A stretch of DNA of 64,000 nucleotides. It comes from Ipomoea triloba. Its lineage: Eukaryota; Streptophyta; Magnoliopsida; Solanales; Convolvulaceae. A model generated the notes under the pieces. The model made no database searches. It had not been told where the DNA came from and saw only the letters and a list, made by a program, of their open reading frames with translations. Made by a program: the position numbers and the translations under genes. Positions within the stretch are counted from its first letter, which is position 1. Each line of letters opens with the position of its first letter. Of this stretch, positions 43,429 through 56,426 are shown piece by piece. The stretch is taken from contig NC_044920.1 in the NCBI RefSeq assembly GCF_003576645.1, positions 22,756,949-22,820,948 on the forward strand, given 5' to 3'.

Positions 43429-46400
43429 ATGAATCCAGCCATCTTGTTTCTCTTCATCATCCTGTTAATCCAGGCGCCTCTAGCTTTGTGTCAATTTAAT
43501 AGCAGCAGTGTGTATGAGGCCTGCGCCGAGTCATTCAGTTGCGGCGATATTGATGGAATAGGCTATCCTTTCTGGGGAGGGAGTCAACCGGAATACTGCG
43601 GCCACCCGAGTTTTGGGCTGAGCTGCAATGATGAGTCCCACCCGGAAATTAGTATCCTATCGGTGAAATACAAAGTTTTAGATATCAGCAGCCAGGCAGC
43701 CACTATTGTGAGAGATGATCTGTTAAGCAATATTTGTCCCTCCAATCCTCAAAGAACATCCTTGGACTTGAACCTCTTCAGTTACACTCCCTCTGGTAAC
43801 CAGAACATTACCCTGTTCTACGGTTGCACCATCACAAACCCTGCTGTTTCATCAGCTTCAATTCCCTACCTCATCAACTGCACTGAAGACATTTCCGACT
43901 CGAATAAAAATGTCCTCTGGTCGCCTGGTACAGGATTGCCAACTATCCCTGGTATCTCAAGTAGTATCTTCAGGTGCGGGAGTGACATCTTTGTTACTAT
44001 CACTCAAGAAGCTTTTGACGCTTTAGTTAACGTTTCCCTTACCGTTACGGAGGACCTCCTAAGAACATATGTGAGTGGTGGTTTTTCTGTGAATTGGAAA
44101 GCAAATAATAGCTTATGCGACAACTGTACTGACTCAGGGGGACGATGCGGTTCCAATGGCGATCCCATTTCAACACAATTTATTTGCTACATTGGTAATG
44201 CTATGCTCCCTTTGCTTTTCGTTCATTATTTCCCTACACTCTATAGTCTTGTGATCCTAGCTGGTAAAGGAAAAGAGGCAGCTCAAACCAAAGTGGTAAG
44301 GATTTGTGCTGGTGACCTTATGGTTACAAGTGTGGATCTCTTGCCATTTTGACTAGAATTATCATATTATTTTTTGGCGATGTTTGATGGGCAGGTAGAT
44401 TAATAAGGCAAAAATTATGTTTGTCAAATGGCTGCTTTGAAGTAGGAATTGGTTGGAGGCAAGGCAAATAACGCCCTAACAAATTATTTCTTTATTCACA
44501 GCTCTAATTTTTATAAGCTCTACAGTAACACACCAACTTTGACCCAAACCCTTCTGTAGGAAATAGGAAATATTAATGCCGGGATGACCCCACCTCACCA
44601 CTCTTAAGACACTAACTTTGACCCAACAATGCAATACTTATGATAATATTCACTTAATTAATTATTCATATAATTGTCAAAAAAAATAAAAAAATTAATT
44701 ATTCATATTTAATTATTAAATAATAATTTTTAACTATTAAATAATGCCGTGATGACCCCACCTCACCACTCTCCATTCTGCTAGCTAGCCTACAACTTTT
44801 CCGCGTGTATCCGTGAAACCTCGTATAGGATCAGTGGCAACTGGCAACTTTAAAGATTCATCAAGTGCACAGATGGTGCCTTTGCTGCTTTCTACTATTC
44901 ATTAGAAAGTTTGATTCTCTGTTCTGCACTTTATGGCTTTTTAATTTACTTGTGCTCTATATAGGATCAGTGGCAACATTTTATATCATGGCTTTCTTTT
45001 TTCTTTTCTGGCTAAATGCACTAACATGGCTTATCAAAATGCTTGCAGATAACAGTAAGAGTAGCAATAAAAAGCCACTGGGCATAGGTATTGTTTTCTT
45101 TCCAGCCAATACAAACAATTCAATTGATTTTGTGTTTTACTTATTGGCTTGTCTTTTCAACAAATTCTACTTTTTTGTTACATTTCCAGGCCTTGGCATA
45201 GCAGGTGCTGTTCTTGCTGGTGTTGGCATTGGATGGCTAATATTTAGACAGAAAAGAAGGCGGGTTGCGGTAGTACAAACACTCGAACACGAACAAGTGC
45301 TGCCTGCTCAAACCAAGAACAAGGGCCTTCCAACTCCTCCTTCTAGCAATAGCCTTTCTTCTGATCCTTCTCCTAGGTTCATGAGAAGTATCCCCTCTTA
45401 TCCTTCTTCAGGATCTGTGGCTTTATTTGGTAGAGACAGCTACTATTTCGGGGCTCAGATATTCACTTATGCTGAGCTTGAAGAAGCCACTAACAATTTT
45501 GATCAAACTAGAGAACTTGGAGATGGTGGCTTTGGCACTGTGTTCTATGGTATGACACTAAACCTTATAGTTTATTAGCATTTTCAATCACAGTCTACTT
45601 CACCTCCAATTAACCCTTTTCTGGTTTCTGTTTAGGCAAGCTCCCCGATGGTCGTGTTGTTGCTGTCAAGCGCTTATACGAGAACAATTTCAAGCGTGTG
45701 GAGCAGTTCATGAATGAAGTGGAGATACTGACCAAGTTGCGACACGACAACCTTGTGGTACTATATGGATGTACATCCAAACAAAGCAGAGATCTTCTGC
45801 TTGTTTATGAATACATACCTAATGGAACAGTGGCTGATCATCTCCATGGAAAGCGGGCGAAGTCTGGTTTATTGTCTTGGCCCATCAGGTTGAAGATAGC
45901 CATCGAGACAGCCGATGCATTGGCCTTTCTGCATAAAAAAGAAATCATACATCGTGATGTCAAAACTAATAACATTCTTCTCGACAATGATTTCCATGTG
46001 AAAGTTGCTGATTTTGGGCTCTCGAGGTTGTTCCCAACCAATGTCACACATGTGTCAACCGCGCCACAAGGCACGCCTGGCTATGTTGACCCCGAGTACT
46101 ATCAGGTCTATCAGCTCACCGAGAGAAGTGATGTCTACAGCTTCGGGGTGGTCCTGATAGAGCTCATCTCGTCATTACAAGCCGTGGACACCAATAGGCA
46201 TCGCCATGACATCAATTTGTCGAACATGGCAATCAACAAAATCCAAAACCACGCACTGCATGAGCTCGTCGATCCAAGTCTTGGATTCGCGACTAATAGC
46301 TCGGCGAGGAGGATGATCACCCTCGTTGCAGAGTTGGCTTTCCGGTGTTTGCAACAAGTGAGAGATATGAGGCCTTCGATGGAAGAAGTGTTGGATACTC

Positions 46401-46561
46401 TAAGACGAATCGAGAACGAAGAGTTGAATGCTGACAAGGTGGAGGTATTGGACATTGTGGTAGATGATCTTGCCCTTCTAAAGGGTAATGCCACCTCTTC
46501 ACCTGATTCTAGTGTTACTGATAAGGGGGCAAGCAGTTCTACACCAAACTCCATTGGGTGA
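43429..46561 (+). CDS. LRK10L1-type receptor-like kinase (RD kinase), chimeric
   Basis: Four exons fit in phase: 43429-44194, 45049-45087, 45190-45549 and 45636-46561, giving 696 aa. Residues 1-21 are a signal peptide. The GUB_WAK-type domain ([28 protein letters not shown]) and WAK-associated module ([12 protein letters not shown]) are followed by a membrane span ([17 protein letters not shown]). The kinase has a glycine loop (GDGGFGTV), VAVKRL lysine, RD catalytic loop ([12 protein letters not shown]), DFG, and an APE-position [12 protein letters not shown]. All catalytic residues are present, so an active Ser/Thr kinase is expected. Ectodomain and membrane exons are nearly identical to those of the HFD-type genes next door, but the kinase belongs to another subclade. 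The join is near 45313. The kinase is intron-split, unlike its neighbours. Confidence 0.92.
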
Positions 46562-48008
46562 GTCTATCTTTTTCAGATCCCTTTTGTCAATCACTCAAAG
46601 TAGAAGCTGCAATCATGCCATACAGTGTTTTGTGATCCTTAGATGGCTATTGTTATTTTGTTTATCTTAATTTGATGTTTCATATATGTTATATATAGTC
46701 GTTAAGTTGGTGAGATGAACAGACTTTTAGCTAGTTCTGACCTAAAGGGAATGTAAATAGTAAATGGAGTTGGCTACTAGCTACCTATTACTTTTATGTA
46801 TATTTCATGTGTTTGAGCATCTGTATGTGCAATTGCTTATTGGTTTATTTTGTTCCAAATGAGATTGTCATGGATAATCTTGACAACAATGATAAGCCTA
46901 AAGACCAACCTTAATTTATTGAAATGGGTATTGCGTCACAACGCAAGACTAGCTCAAATGATAGACTACCTGACTATCATTCCAACACTAGGGAAGCATG
47001 TCCTTATTCCAGAGGCCATTAGCTGATGATGCGGTACTACTTTCTAAAGTAGCATAGCTTAAGTACAACTCACTGATTGATTGTAGCAAAAATGAGTAAT
47101 GGTGAGTTTACGCGTGTAAAATGTCGTCCTCAGGGGTTGAGGTTTATGGCACGGCACGTAATATGCAATCAAAATTAGACATGAAGCTTTTAGCAAGGGA
47201 AGAAAGAATAATGAAGTTTGCGCTCTCAGCATTGAGGGAGATGGCTTATATACTATAAGCTATAACCAATTCCACTCTTACCAGCCACAAAAGCTATAGA
47301 AATGTGTAGAAATGGATGATGGCTTTCAGACACGTTCTTTGCAGTGCATGAAGTCGTGATCCACAAAAATAAGGGCAAAAATTAATGTTGGATAGCAAAA
47401 GATTCACTAGGCGGGCGGTGGTGCGTGATTTCCCCTTATTCCCTCTTCATAACACTTCAAGGCTTCTACAAACGGTTGAGGTATATAAGTGGGAGAAAAG
47501 TGGGTTATATAGGCAATGTCGGACAACAAATAAAGACAAACCTCATTAATGCATTTGCCTTTAAATGTTTTCCAACAGATGATAATTACGAAACTGTCAC
47601 GCATCTTTTTAAAAAAAAAATCTGGTCAGATCCATTGAATTATTGGTTCATATTTCTCTCTTACCGAAAGTGTTCGGATCCATAGCATGTGTATATAAAA
47701 TAATAATCAACAAACAAACGTGTACAAAAAAAAAAATAATCTAAAAAGAGAAGTCTAACGTTCACACTCTTTTTTTTGTTTTGTTTTTTGAGTACTCTAA
47801 TTAAGCAAATATGGCTTATATTGACTGGCATTAAAAACTAAAGTCAAGAAATGAAGTTTCTCAGCAGTTCTCAAAAAAAAAAAGTTTCTCAGCAGTAAGG
47901 CCTTTCAAAGTAGCATATAGCTAGCCAGCTAGGTAGAGCTACTATAGTATAACACCTCAAAGTTTCATTTTTAGAGGCTGATACATACCCAACCTCCCTC
48001 TCTAATAT
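46562..48008. other. 3' flank of the RD kinase and promoter region of the next gene
   Basis: No gene is seen. A tRNA-like phrase (GACTAGCTCAAATGATAG) near 46948 may be a SINE trace. From about 47700 the sequence is shared with 60840-61095, giving two paralogous promoters that end with the same AACCTCCCTCTCTAATATATGG before the ATG. Confidence 0.6.
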
Positions 48009-50086
48009 ATGGATCCCAACCTCATCTGTCCAGCCATCTTGTTTCTCTTCATCATCCTGTTAATCCAGGCGCCTCTAGCTTTGTGTCAATTTAATGACAG
48101 CTTTAGTGTGTCTGAAACCTGCGCCGAGTCATTCAGTTGCGGCAATATTGATGCTATAGGCTACCCTTTCTGGGGAGGAAATCAGCCCGCCTACTGCGGC
48201 CACCCAAGTTTTATGCTGGACTGCAATATTGATTCCCCCCCGGAAATTACAATTCTATCAGTGAAATACAAAGTTTTAGGTATCAGCAGCCAGGCGGCCA
48301 CTATTGTCAGCTATGATCTATCAACCAATATTTGTCCCTCCAACCCTCAAAACACATCCTTGGACTTCAACCTCTTCAGCTACGCTCCCTCTGTCAACAA
48401 CATTACCCTGTTCTACGGTTGCACCACCACAAACCCTGTTTCAGTTCCAATTCCAAACCTCTTCAACTGTTCCGACTCAAATAAAAATGTCCTCTGGTCG
48501 CCCAATACAGGATTGCCAAATATCTCCAGGAATAACATCAGTTGCGGGAGTGAGATCTTTGTTACTGTCACTCAAGAAGCTTTTGAGGCTTTACTTAACG
48601 CTTCCGTTGTTACGGAGGAGCTCCTAAGAACATCCGTGGGTGCTGGGTTTTCTGTGGATTGGGAAGCATATAATAGCTTATGCGACAACTGTACTGGGTC
48701 AGGGGGGCGATGCGGTTCCAATGGTGATTCCATTTCAACGCAATTTGTTTGCTACACTGATAATGGTATGCACCCTTCCTTTTTTGTTCGTTCGTTATCT
48801 CCTTATTCTATCACCTCGGATTATACAAAATGTCTGTCGTTAACAGTCCTAAGATTTCGGTACTGAAAAACAGTGATTTAAAAGCATCAGGCTGAGAAAA
48901 TCTAAGGATTAAAATTGATAATGGAGTGTTTGTCGAATGATTGATCATATAGTTGATTGTGTTAGTTTGTTTGTTCTTAGATTATTGTATGTAGGCCTAT
49001 TAAAGTGTGTTGGAGTCCGCACCTAGACTGGTTCACACCCCTCCTGTTGTGGAGCGAGTTAGGAGTAAAAAAAGATGGTCCGTGAGAGAGGTCATATTTA
49101 ATATATATATATATATATAAATTAGTGCAAAAGTTGTTTCGTTATGGCCTTATGGGGTTGGTATTCAAAAAATGAGTGCATTATGTAGTACGTACGCGGT
49201 TCAAATGACTACACAGTACACACTACTAAATAATTCGTTTTGTTTTTTTGGGGTCAAATCCACCCCTTTTAATAATAAGAATAATAATATTTTTTTTTAT
49301 GATTTTGATGTTTGAATAAACTTAGTAGTGTACTGTGTGTACTGCATGTGTACTCATGAACCACCTAACTTTACCAATAATATATACCGGTATACTAAAG
49401 TAAAGGCAAAAATTTGTGTAATACCGGTTCGGGTCTCAATTCGCGAGACGGATCGAATCTTTCATTAATGAATTAAAATCAAAGATCCGACCCATTAATC
49501 AAAGGTCCGATCCGTCTCACGAATTGATATCCGTAAGACGGTCACACACAAGTGTTACCTTAAAGTAAATAGTCTTAAAGATGCTAATGCTTTGATCATT
49601 GTAAAGGTAAAGAATATTTAATAAAGATCGAAGACAAAGTCAAGTGCAAGCTGTGCAACACATTTTTTGCAAAAGGAATATTAAAATTGTCTTCTATGTT
49701 AAGCACTTTGTGCTTAGATGGCATGCAGTGACTCTCTTATATGGGAGGTCAGAGAAAATATAGATGAACATATATTACAATGTAATAGAGTCAGTAGTAC
49801 TCAAAATAAATTGTCTTCTATGCCTTTGCTTTTATTAAGGGAATTGGAAGGTAATGTTGTTGATTCTTCGACAAAGTTATTAAAATTATTTTAGGACAAA
49901 AAAAAGTGTCAGCTCGCGGGGTCGACCAACCCGCATGGGGCGGGTTAGGTTCACACCGTCACACGGTTCTTAGCCCGTAGGCTTGGCGGTCCGGCCTGTA
50001 AAAGCCCGCTAAACACTAATTGTATGTAAAATGACATATAAGGACAAAAATACTAATTTATTAATTCTTAAATTATTTTTACAAAG

Positions 50087-50145
<59 letters not shown>

Positions 50146-52667
50146 GAGTGAAATAAAAAAGAAAGAAAAACATTATTATTGTTGTTAAAGAAACAAAAAG
50201 AAAAAAAGGCAATACAGATGAACAACAAGAGGAATAAATTTTAAGGATGAAAAAAGTAAAATGGTCATTTCATAATTAATGTCAACCCGCAATCCAAAAA
50301 CTCTATTTTTCCTTAGCTTTTCAAATTTTAGCTTATTGACTCAATAAGTTTATGTAATAAATCATTTTACCAAACACTTAAAATAATCTATTGACCAGTC
50401 AAAATTGACTTATCAACTATGTTACCAATCATGGTCTATACCAATAATTCAGATTGAATTAGCTATTCTTTTATAATTTAAGACCAAACTATAAATTTTT
50501 TTCTAAATATTTTGAACAACCAATATGTAGGTAGATGTGATACATTCCACGATTTATCTCATCTATCAAACTATTAAGTGATTTGGGCTAATGGCCAATT
50601 GCTCTGTATTATAGTGATGAAAAGCCTAGTAGGGGGAAGTATTCATGAAAACTAAGGTATTAGAAAAATTTATGGAAAAACATTCAAATTGGTCATTGTA
50701 CTGAGTATAAAAATGCAATCAGGTTATTGAACTAAAAAAATGTATAATTAAAACTCGCAAGTAGCTAAATCTATTCAATTATATAGAATAGCAGGTTGAT
50801 CCCTTTCTCAAAAGGTTACCATGTGACGTGGCATATGTGGATATTAAATTAAACATATTTTTAATTATATTTTTAAATTAAACATTATTACTTTTATTAT
50901 TAATTTGATGATTTGGGGATACTAATAATAAAAGTAACAATGTTTAATTTAAAAACATATTTAATTTAATATCCACGTAAGCGCCACGTGGCATAGTAAC
51001 TTGTTAAGTGAGGGATTAACCTGCTATTAGGTATAATTGAGCATATTTGACTACTTGAGAGATCTAATTGCACATTTTTTGAATGCAATGGCCTGATTGC
51101 ATTTCTGTATTTAGTTTGATGGCAAATTTGAACGTTTTTGTATTACAATGATGGAAAATATTACTCAAAAATATTTACCATGTTCATAGATTAACAATGT
51201 TACAGACTTACAGGATTATATTTAACTATACATGTTAAATGCCGTATCTTGTGATGAACTCGGTGCCTTTGCTGATATCTGCTCTTCATTACAAAGTCTG
51301 ATTCTCTGTCCTGCTCTTAGCAAAATTGTATATCTCTGTGTTTTCATGGCTTTCTTTTTCTTATGGTCATATCCACTAACATGGCTTATTGTTAAATGCT
51401 TCCAGCTAACAGTAACAACAACAGCAATAAAACGCCTCTAATGGCAATAGGTATTGCTTTCTTTGCAGCCTTTACCAACAGTTCAACTGATTTATGTTTT
51501 ACTTGTCTTATGATCAACTACTTCCTTGTTCCATTTCTAGGTCTTTGCATAACAGGTGTTGTGCTGCTTACTGGTGTTGGCATTGGATTGCAAATATTTA
51601 GACAAAAAAGAAAGTGGGTTGCAGCAAAAGAACTAGAACATGAACGAGTGCTGCCTGTTCAAAACATTGAAGCATTCATAAGGACTAAGGGATTTCATGC
51701 TACCAAGTTATATACTTATTCTGATATAAAGAAAATGACTAATTCATTCAATGACAAGATTGGACAAGGAGGTTTTGGTAGTGTATACAGAGGAAAGTTA
51801 CCTGATGGATGCCTAGTAGCTGTGAAGCTATTGACCGACACAAAGGGTAATGGAGAAGATTTCATCAATGAAGTTGCTAGCATTAGTCAAACTTCCCACG
51901 TGAACATAGTTACTCTTGTAGGGTTCTGTTACCAGCAGAAAAGAGCTTTGGTCTATGAATTCATGCCTAATGGATCATTAGACAAGTACATAGGCAACAA
52001 AGGGTTACCAAATATGAGTTGTCTCGAGTGGAAGACATTGTACCAAATTGCAATTGGCATCGCTCGAGGACTAGAATATCTACACAGAGGGTGTAACACA
52101 AGAATCATGCACTTTGACATTAAGCCTAACAACATTCTTTTGGACAATGATTTCACCCCCAAAATCTCAAATTTCGGTTTGGCAAAACTGTGCAAAAAAA
52201 AGGAGAGCATTGTATCACTATCAATGTACGGCGCAAGAGGAACAATAGGATACATTGCTCCAGAAGTTGTCTTCAGAAGCATTGGAAATGTCTCCCACAA
52301 ATCTGATGTTTATAGTTATGGCATGACCGTTATTGACATGGTAGGAGTAAGGGAGAATGTAGGCGCGGATCAGACAAGTGACTCGTATTTCCCAAATTGG
52401 ATATATGAGCATCTGGAACAAGGATTAGATTTCAGTCTTGAAGGCATCACAAATGAGGAGGATAAAGAAATGGCAATGAAGATGATATTGGTTAGTTTGT
52501 GGTGCATCCAAACCAATCCAGCAGATCGCCCTTCCATAAGAAAAGTGGTAGAGATGTTGGAGGGAAGCACTGCCACTTTGCAGATTCCACCTAAACCATA
52601 TTTCTCTCCTCAAATTCATGACTCACCTCAGCAATCCCCTACATCATCAGTTACCACAGAAATCTGA
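48009..52667 (+). CDS. LRK10L2-type receptor-like kinase with NFG in place of DFG
   Basis: Three exons are inferred: 48009-48765, 51406-51450 and 51541-52667, giving 642 aa. A signal peptide ([21 protein letters not shown]), GUB_WAK-type and WAK-associated modules, an Asn-rich linker and a membrane span are followed by an intron-free kinase. The kinase has [17 protein letters not shown] and [12 protein letters not shown] (HFD instead of HRD is normal for this subclade). The DFG motif reads NFG (Asn478, codon 52170-52172), losing the Mg-binding Asp, so catalysis should be impaired. The first donor is altered: where paralogs have G/GTAATG, this gene has ATAATG, and the next GT (48766) is six bases on and keeps phase 1. 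The 2.6-kb first intron holds a foldback element. Confidence 0.88.
49405..49560. mobile_element. Short GAGACGGATC-family MITE in the first intron
   Basis: TCGCGAGACGGATCG and GATCCGTCTCACGAATTG pair as an inverted repeat with CACACAAG at the end, like the copies at 29.9 and 34.2 kb. Confidence 0.55.
50088..50145. repeat. (ATT)n microsatellite
   Basis: About 19 ATT units lie in the first intron of the kinase gene. Confidence 0.9.
50676..51141. repeat. Foldback MITE in the first intron
   Basis: The outer arms ATTCAAATT, ATGCAATCAGG and their inverted partners pair, as do the inner arms around ATTTAATTTAATATCCAC. Part of the same element is present in the related intron at 55140-56240, so it predates that duplication. 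Confidence 0.65.
51245..51405 (+). other. Conserved block at the 3' end of intron 1
   Basis: About 160 bp ending at the acceptor is strongly similar in all four kinase loci (44870-45048, 51245-51405, 57300-57480 and 62685-62861), including ATGGCTTTCTTTTT and ACTAACATGGCTTATT. It may only reflect duplication, or be a cryptic exon. Confidence 0.6.
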
Positions 52668-52732
52668 AGCAAAGTAGGTCCATATTGTGTCAAATGAGGA
52701 TTCTAAGTATGTATGAGGCCTCTGCGGCTCTG

Positions 52733-52930
52733 CCGAGTATAATTTGCCTCATCTGTCCAGCCATCTTGTTTCTCTTCATCATCCTTTTAATCCAGACGCC
52801 TCTAACTTTATGTGAGTTTAATAGTAGCAGTGTTTATGAGGCCTGTGCCGAGTCATTCAGTTGCACGATATTGATGGTATAAGCTACCCTTTTTGGGGAG
52901 GGAATCAACCCGCCTACTTGGCTACTTGTG
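52733..52930 (+). pseudogene. Decayed ectodomain exon fragment
   Basis: Only 66 bp after the stop of the previous kinase, this stretch matches the start of the ectodomain exons at 48009 and 61096: [15 protein letters not shown], then [11 protein letters not shown] small deletion after the SFSC codons shifts the frame, and similarity ends near 52925. It is what is left of a first exon of the 48/61-kb type. Confidence 0.88.
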
Positions 52931-54065
52931 TGCTCCAAGTTCACAAAATCAATGTTCACAATTTGCAGGCTCAATGTTCATAATTTTCGAACTCAATAAT
53001 CCTAAAAAACTCTATTACATATTCACAAAATATATACTGAAACTACATAATTTGTGTGCTCAAAGTTCACAAAATCTATACTAAAATTATTTTAGTCATC
53101 GACTTTAACCATCCATTAACAGTGTTCATCGATTAGGGTTTATGTTATATAAACACCCTATTCTAAACACCTCAAATTAGTTAAAATCACAAAATATATA
53201 CTGAAACTACATAGTTTGCTGGTTGAATTTCAAGTTTATGTTCTGTAAATCCTAGTTTAAGAATGTAAAATATGTAATACCTGCTTCCATGGTTGAAGAT
53301 GCTTCGCTGGTTGAAGACGGTGGTTGATTGTTGCAGACGATGAAGGCTAAGGTAAATATGGCGAAGAAGTTGTTGTAGACATAAGACAATGATGATCTAT
53401 TTTACTGCTATGTGAAAATGGCGAAGAAGGAAGCGGTGAAATGCTTTAAGAAATTAAAAAAAATAATAAAAAAAATTGATTGGATGATTATACATTTACG
53501 GTGCCACTAACAGCACCGATATTCTACAAGTGTAAAGTTATGTCATTTTGGACTTGGATCCATGACATAACTATCGACGTGCTGGCTGGGCATATAGACT
53601 GACCTACGCATGGATTTTTTTTCTTCTCATCAAGAATTGTATCTTGGAGTACCCTAGCAAAATAAATATTTCTCATTTTCATCGGTCATTTCCTCCTTTT
53701 TTTTTTTTTTTTTTTTTTGAGTATTATTAACTCTATTATAATGTAGTATCTGTTTATAACTACTTTCTCAACTAAATGAAGCACAAAAAGCCCTCCACTG
53801 AAACTTGGAAGAGTACGACCGAATGTTACTAGACGACAAGATCTTTTCATCAGTCACTTCCTAGAAATTTAATATGCGACTCTTTCAACTGAACACAATG
53901 GGGTACAAGGAAAGTGATTTGCCACCTAACATAATCATTTAATCACCTCCACATCTCTTTTCTAACTCTGTTTTTTTCTCATATCTAACCACTACTGCTT
54001 CCACTATATTTTCCAACCAAAAAAAAAAAAACCAACTTTCCCCCCTTCATTGTACATTTCCCCAT
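52931..54065. other. Spacer and 5' region of the next exon
   Basis: No gene is seen. The last 130 bp are shared with the region before 40830. A poly-T tract lies at 53698-53718. Confidence 0.5.
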
Positions 54066-55940
54066 ATGAATTCCCAAAGTCTTCCATGGCTCTCTTTTCT
54101 CCCTCTCCTTCCCATCCTGCAATTCTTCATCCTAATTCCTCAACTTCATCCTGCAAATCTTGATCCTGCAATTTTTGATCCTCAAGATGAAACTTATTAT
54201 AAGAGCTGTGGAAATATGTTCAGCTGTGGTGACATCAGTGATGTGGGATATCCTTTTCGTAGCGAAAATGGTCCTGCCTACTGTGGTTATCCTGGTTTTG
54301 AGCTCTCCTGCAATGAGGGTAACACAACCATTGATATCATGAACCAGACATATCGTGTCTTGGAAATCAATCAGTCTTCGAAAACAATGAAGATAGCCAG
54401 AGAAGATATGATGGAAGGAAAATGCCCCCAAAATTTTGTTAACACCACTCTGGATAACTCCTTCTTTGAATATACTACCAGCTACATAAACCTCACCTTT
54501 CTATATGGTTGCCATGGAGGAATTAATAATATTCCAGGGATAGCCACTATTCCTTGTGGGGATATCAATGATGCTTATGTATTGCCACCAGGAGGAACTA
54601 GGGTTTCTGTAAATTGTAGCAGAAGCATGATAGTTCCAGTGCCTGTAGAAGTTGGAGGGTCTATTAATTCGACGCTTTTAATGAAAGAACTTAAAGAGGG
54701 GCAGGAGATTAGATGGAAGATGGATAGTAAGGCATGTGATGATTGCACTAAATCTAAGGGAAGGTGTGGATTTAGCATGTTCACCAATCAAACTACTTGT
54801 TATTGTCACAGCCCTCCTTATATATCTGATACTTGTTCAGTTTCTATCCCAACAGCCTCTCCTGCAATTCCAGGTATGCTTCCCTTGAGATAATTTAGTG
54901 CAAACTAACAGCGTATTGTGGCCTGGTATGGAGTCTTAGGACTAATATTACAGTATAGATTACCTAATAATTTGGTTCTTTTTCGACTATTTTGATTGAT
55001 TCTATCCTGCAGGTCATGTTAGCATAGTTAGATGAATGCTTTATATTACTATCTGCGAATATTGAGTCAGACAGACCAAGTCATCAGCTGCCCCTTATTT
55101 CAATTACAAGCTTCTATTTCTGATATTTTGGAGATTTTGGGGAAAACATGCCTCTAATTTGAGGATTTGGGGATACTAATAATAAAAGTTATAATGTTTA
55201 ATTTAAAAATATAATTAAAAATATGTTTAATTTAATATCCACGTAGGCGCTATGTGGCATGGTCATTGTTACAAAAATCGGCCGCCGAGGCGAATTGCTC
55301 CTTAGGCGGCCGCCTAGCGCCTAACTCGGCCGACTGGACCGAGTTGGTAGCCGACTTGGATGAGTTAACTCGCGCAACTCGTCAGAGTTAGCCGAGTTAA
55401 CTCGGGTGAGTCGGCTTTATTAATTTTTTTAATTATATTTATAGAGTTAATTCCACCAGAGATACATTGTCTTTGGTGACAATTTCAAAATTAGTTCCAA
55501 ATTATCGTTTTTTGTCATTTTACATTCCAAACTATTATTTTTTGGACACTTTAGTCATTCTCATAATATTTCCTATTTTAGTAAGGGCATTTTTGTCTCT
55601 TTATATTTTTTCTTTTGTTACCTTTTCGGTTTCAACCGGTTACAAAAAACCAATTGAAAAATCTAGTTGCTAAAAATAACAGGTTACCTAAAGTCTCAAA
55701 CCAATTAAATCGGTTGAAACAGAAAAAAAAAATATGAAAAGACAAAAATGTTCTTACTAAAAATAGGAGAAGTCATGAAAGGGACTAAAATTATCCATAA
55801 AATAATAGTTTGGGATGTTAAATGGCAAAAACTATAATTTATGACTAAATTTAAAATTGGCAGCAAAGACAATGGACCTTTGGTATAATTAACTCTATAT
55901 TTATATACATTTAAAATTATTTATTTATATAAATAAGAGA

Positions 55941-55978
<38 letters not shown>

Positions 55979-56392
55979 CCACACACATGCACTAATTTTT
56001 TGTTTTTATAGGTCACCGTCTAGATTGCCTAGCACTAGGATAGGCGCAAGTCTACAACAACCACGGCATGGTAACTTGTTAAGTGAATGATTAACTTGCT
56101 ATTAGGTATAATTGAACATATTTGGTTACTTAAGAGATGTAATTGTACATTTTCTGAGTTCAGTAGTCTGAGTGCATTTTTGTGGTTAGTTTGATGGCCA
56201 ATTTGAACATTTTTTTCAAAATTTTAATGCGCTCAGTTGTTGGGATTTATGCCTTGGGTAACTTTATATGAAACCTAAACCAGGAAGAAAGAATTTAGAA
56301 TCTAAATATGATAATACGTGAACTACATACTTGTATTACAAAGATGGAAAATATTACTCAAAAATATTTACCATGTTCATAGATTAACAATG

Positions 56393-56426
<34 letters not shown>

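Larger units (their letters stand above)
55264..56064. mobile_element. hAT-like MITE in the first intron, split by a younger MITE
   Basis: An 8-bp duplication GGCATGGT (55256-55263 and 56065-56072) flanks a segment starting CATTGTTACAAAAATCGGCCGCC-like sequence and ending with AGGCGCAAGTCTACAACAACCAC-like sequence; the ends are diverged. The left part is GC-rich (GGCGGCCGCCTAGCGCC). The related intron near 50995 shows the empty site with one copy of GGCATAGT. A MULE-type MITE is nested at 55444-55895. Confidence 0.6.

Noticed and set aside
46920..47040. tRNA gene or SINE
   Set aside because: Only one short phrase resembles an A box; no B box, fold or target duplication could be supported.
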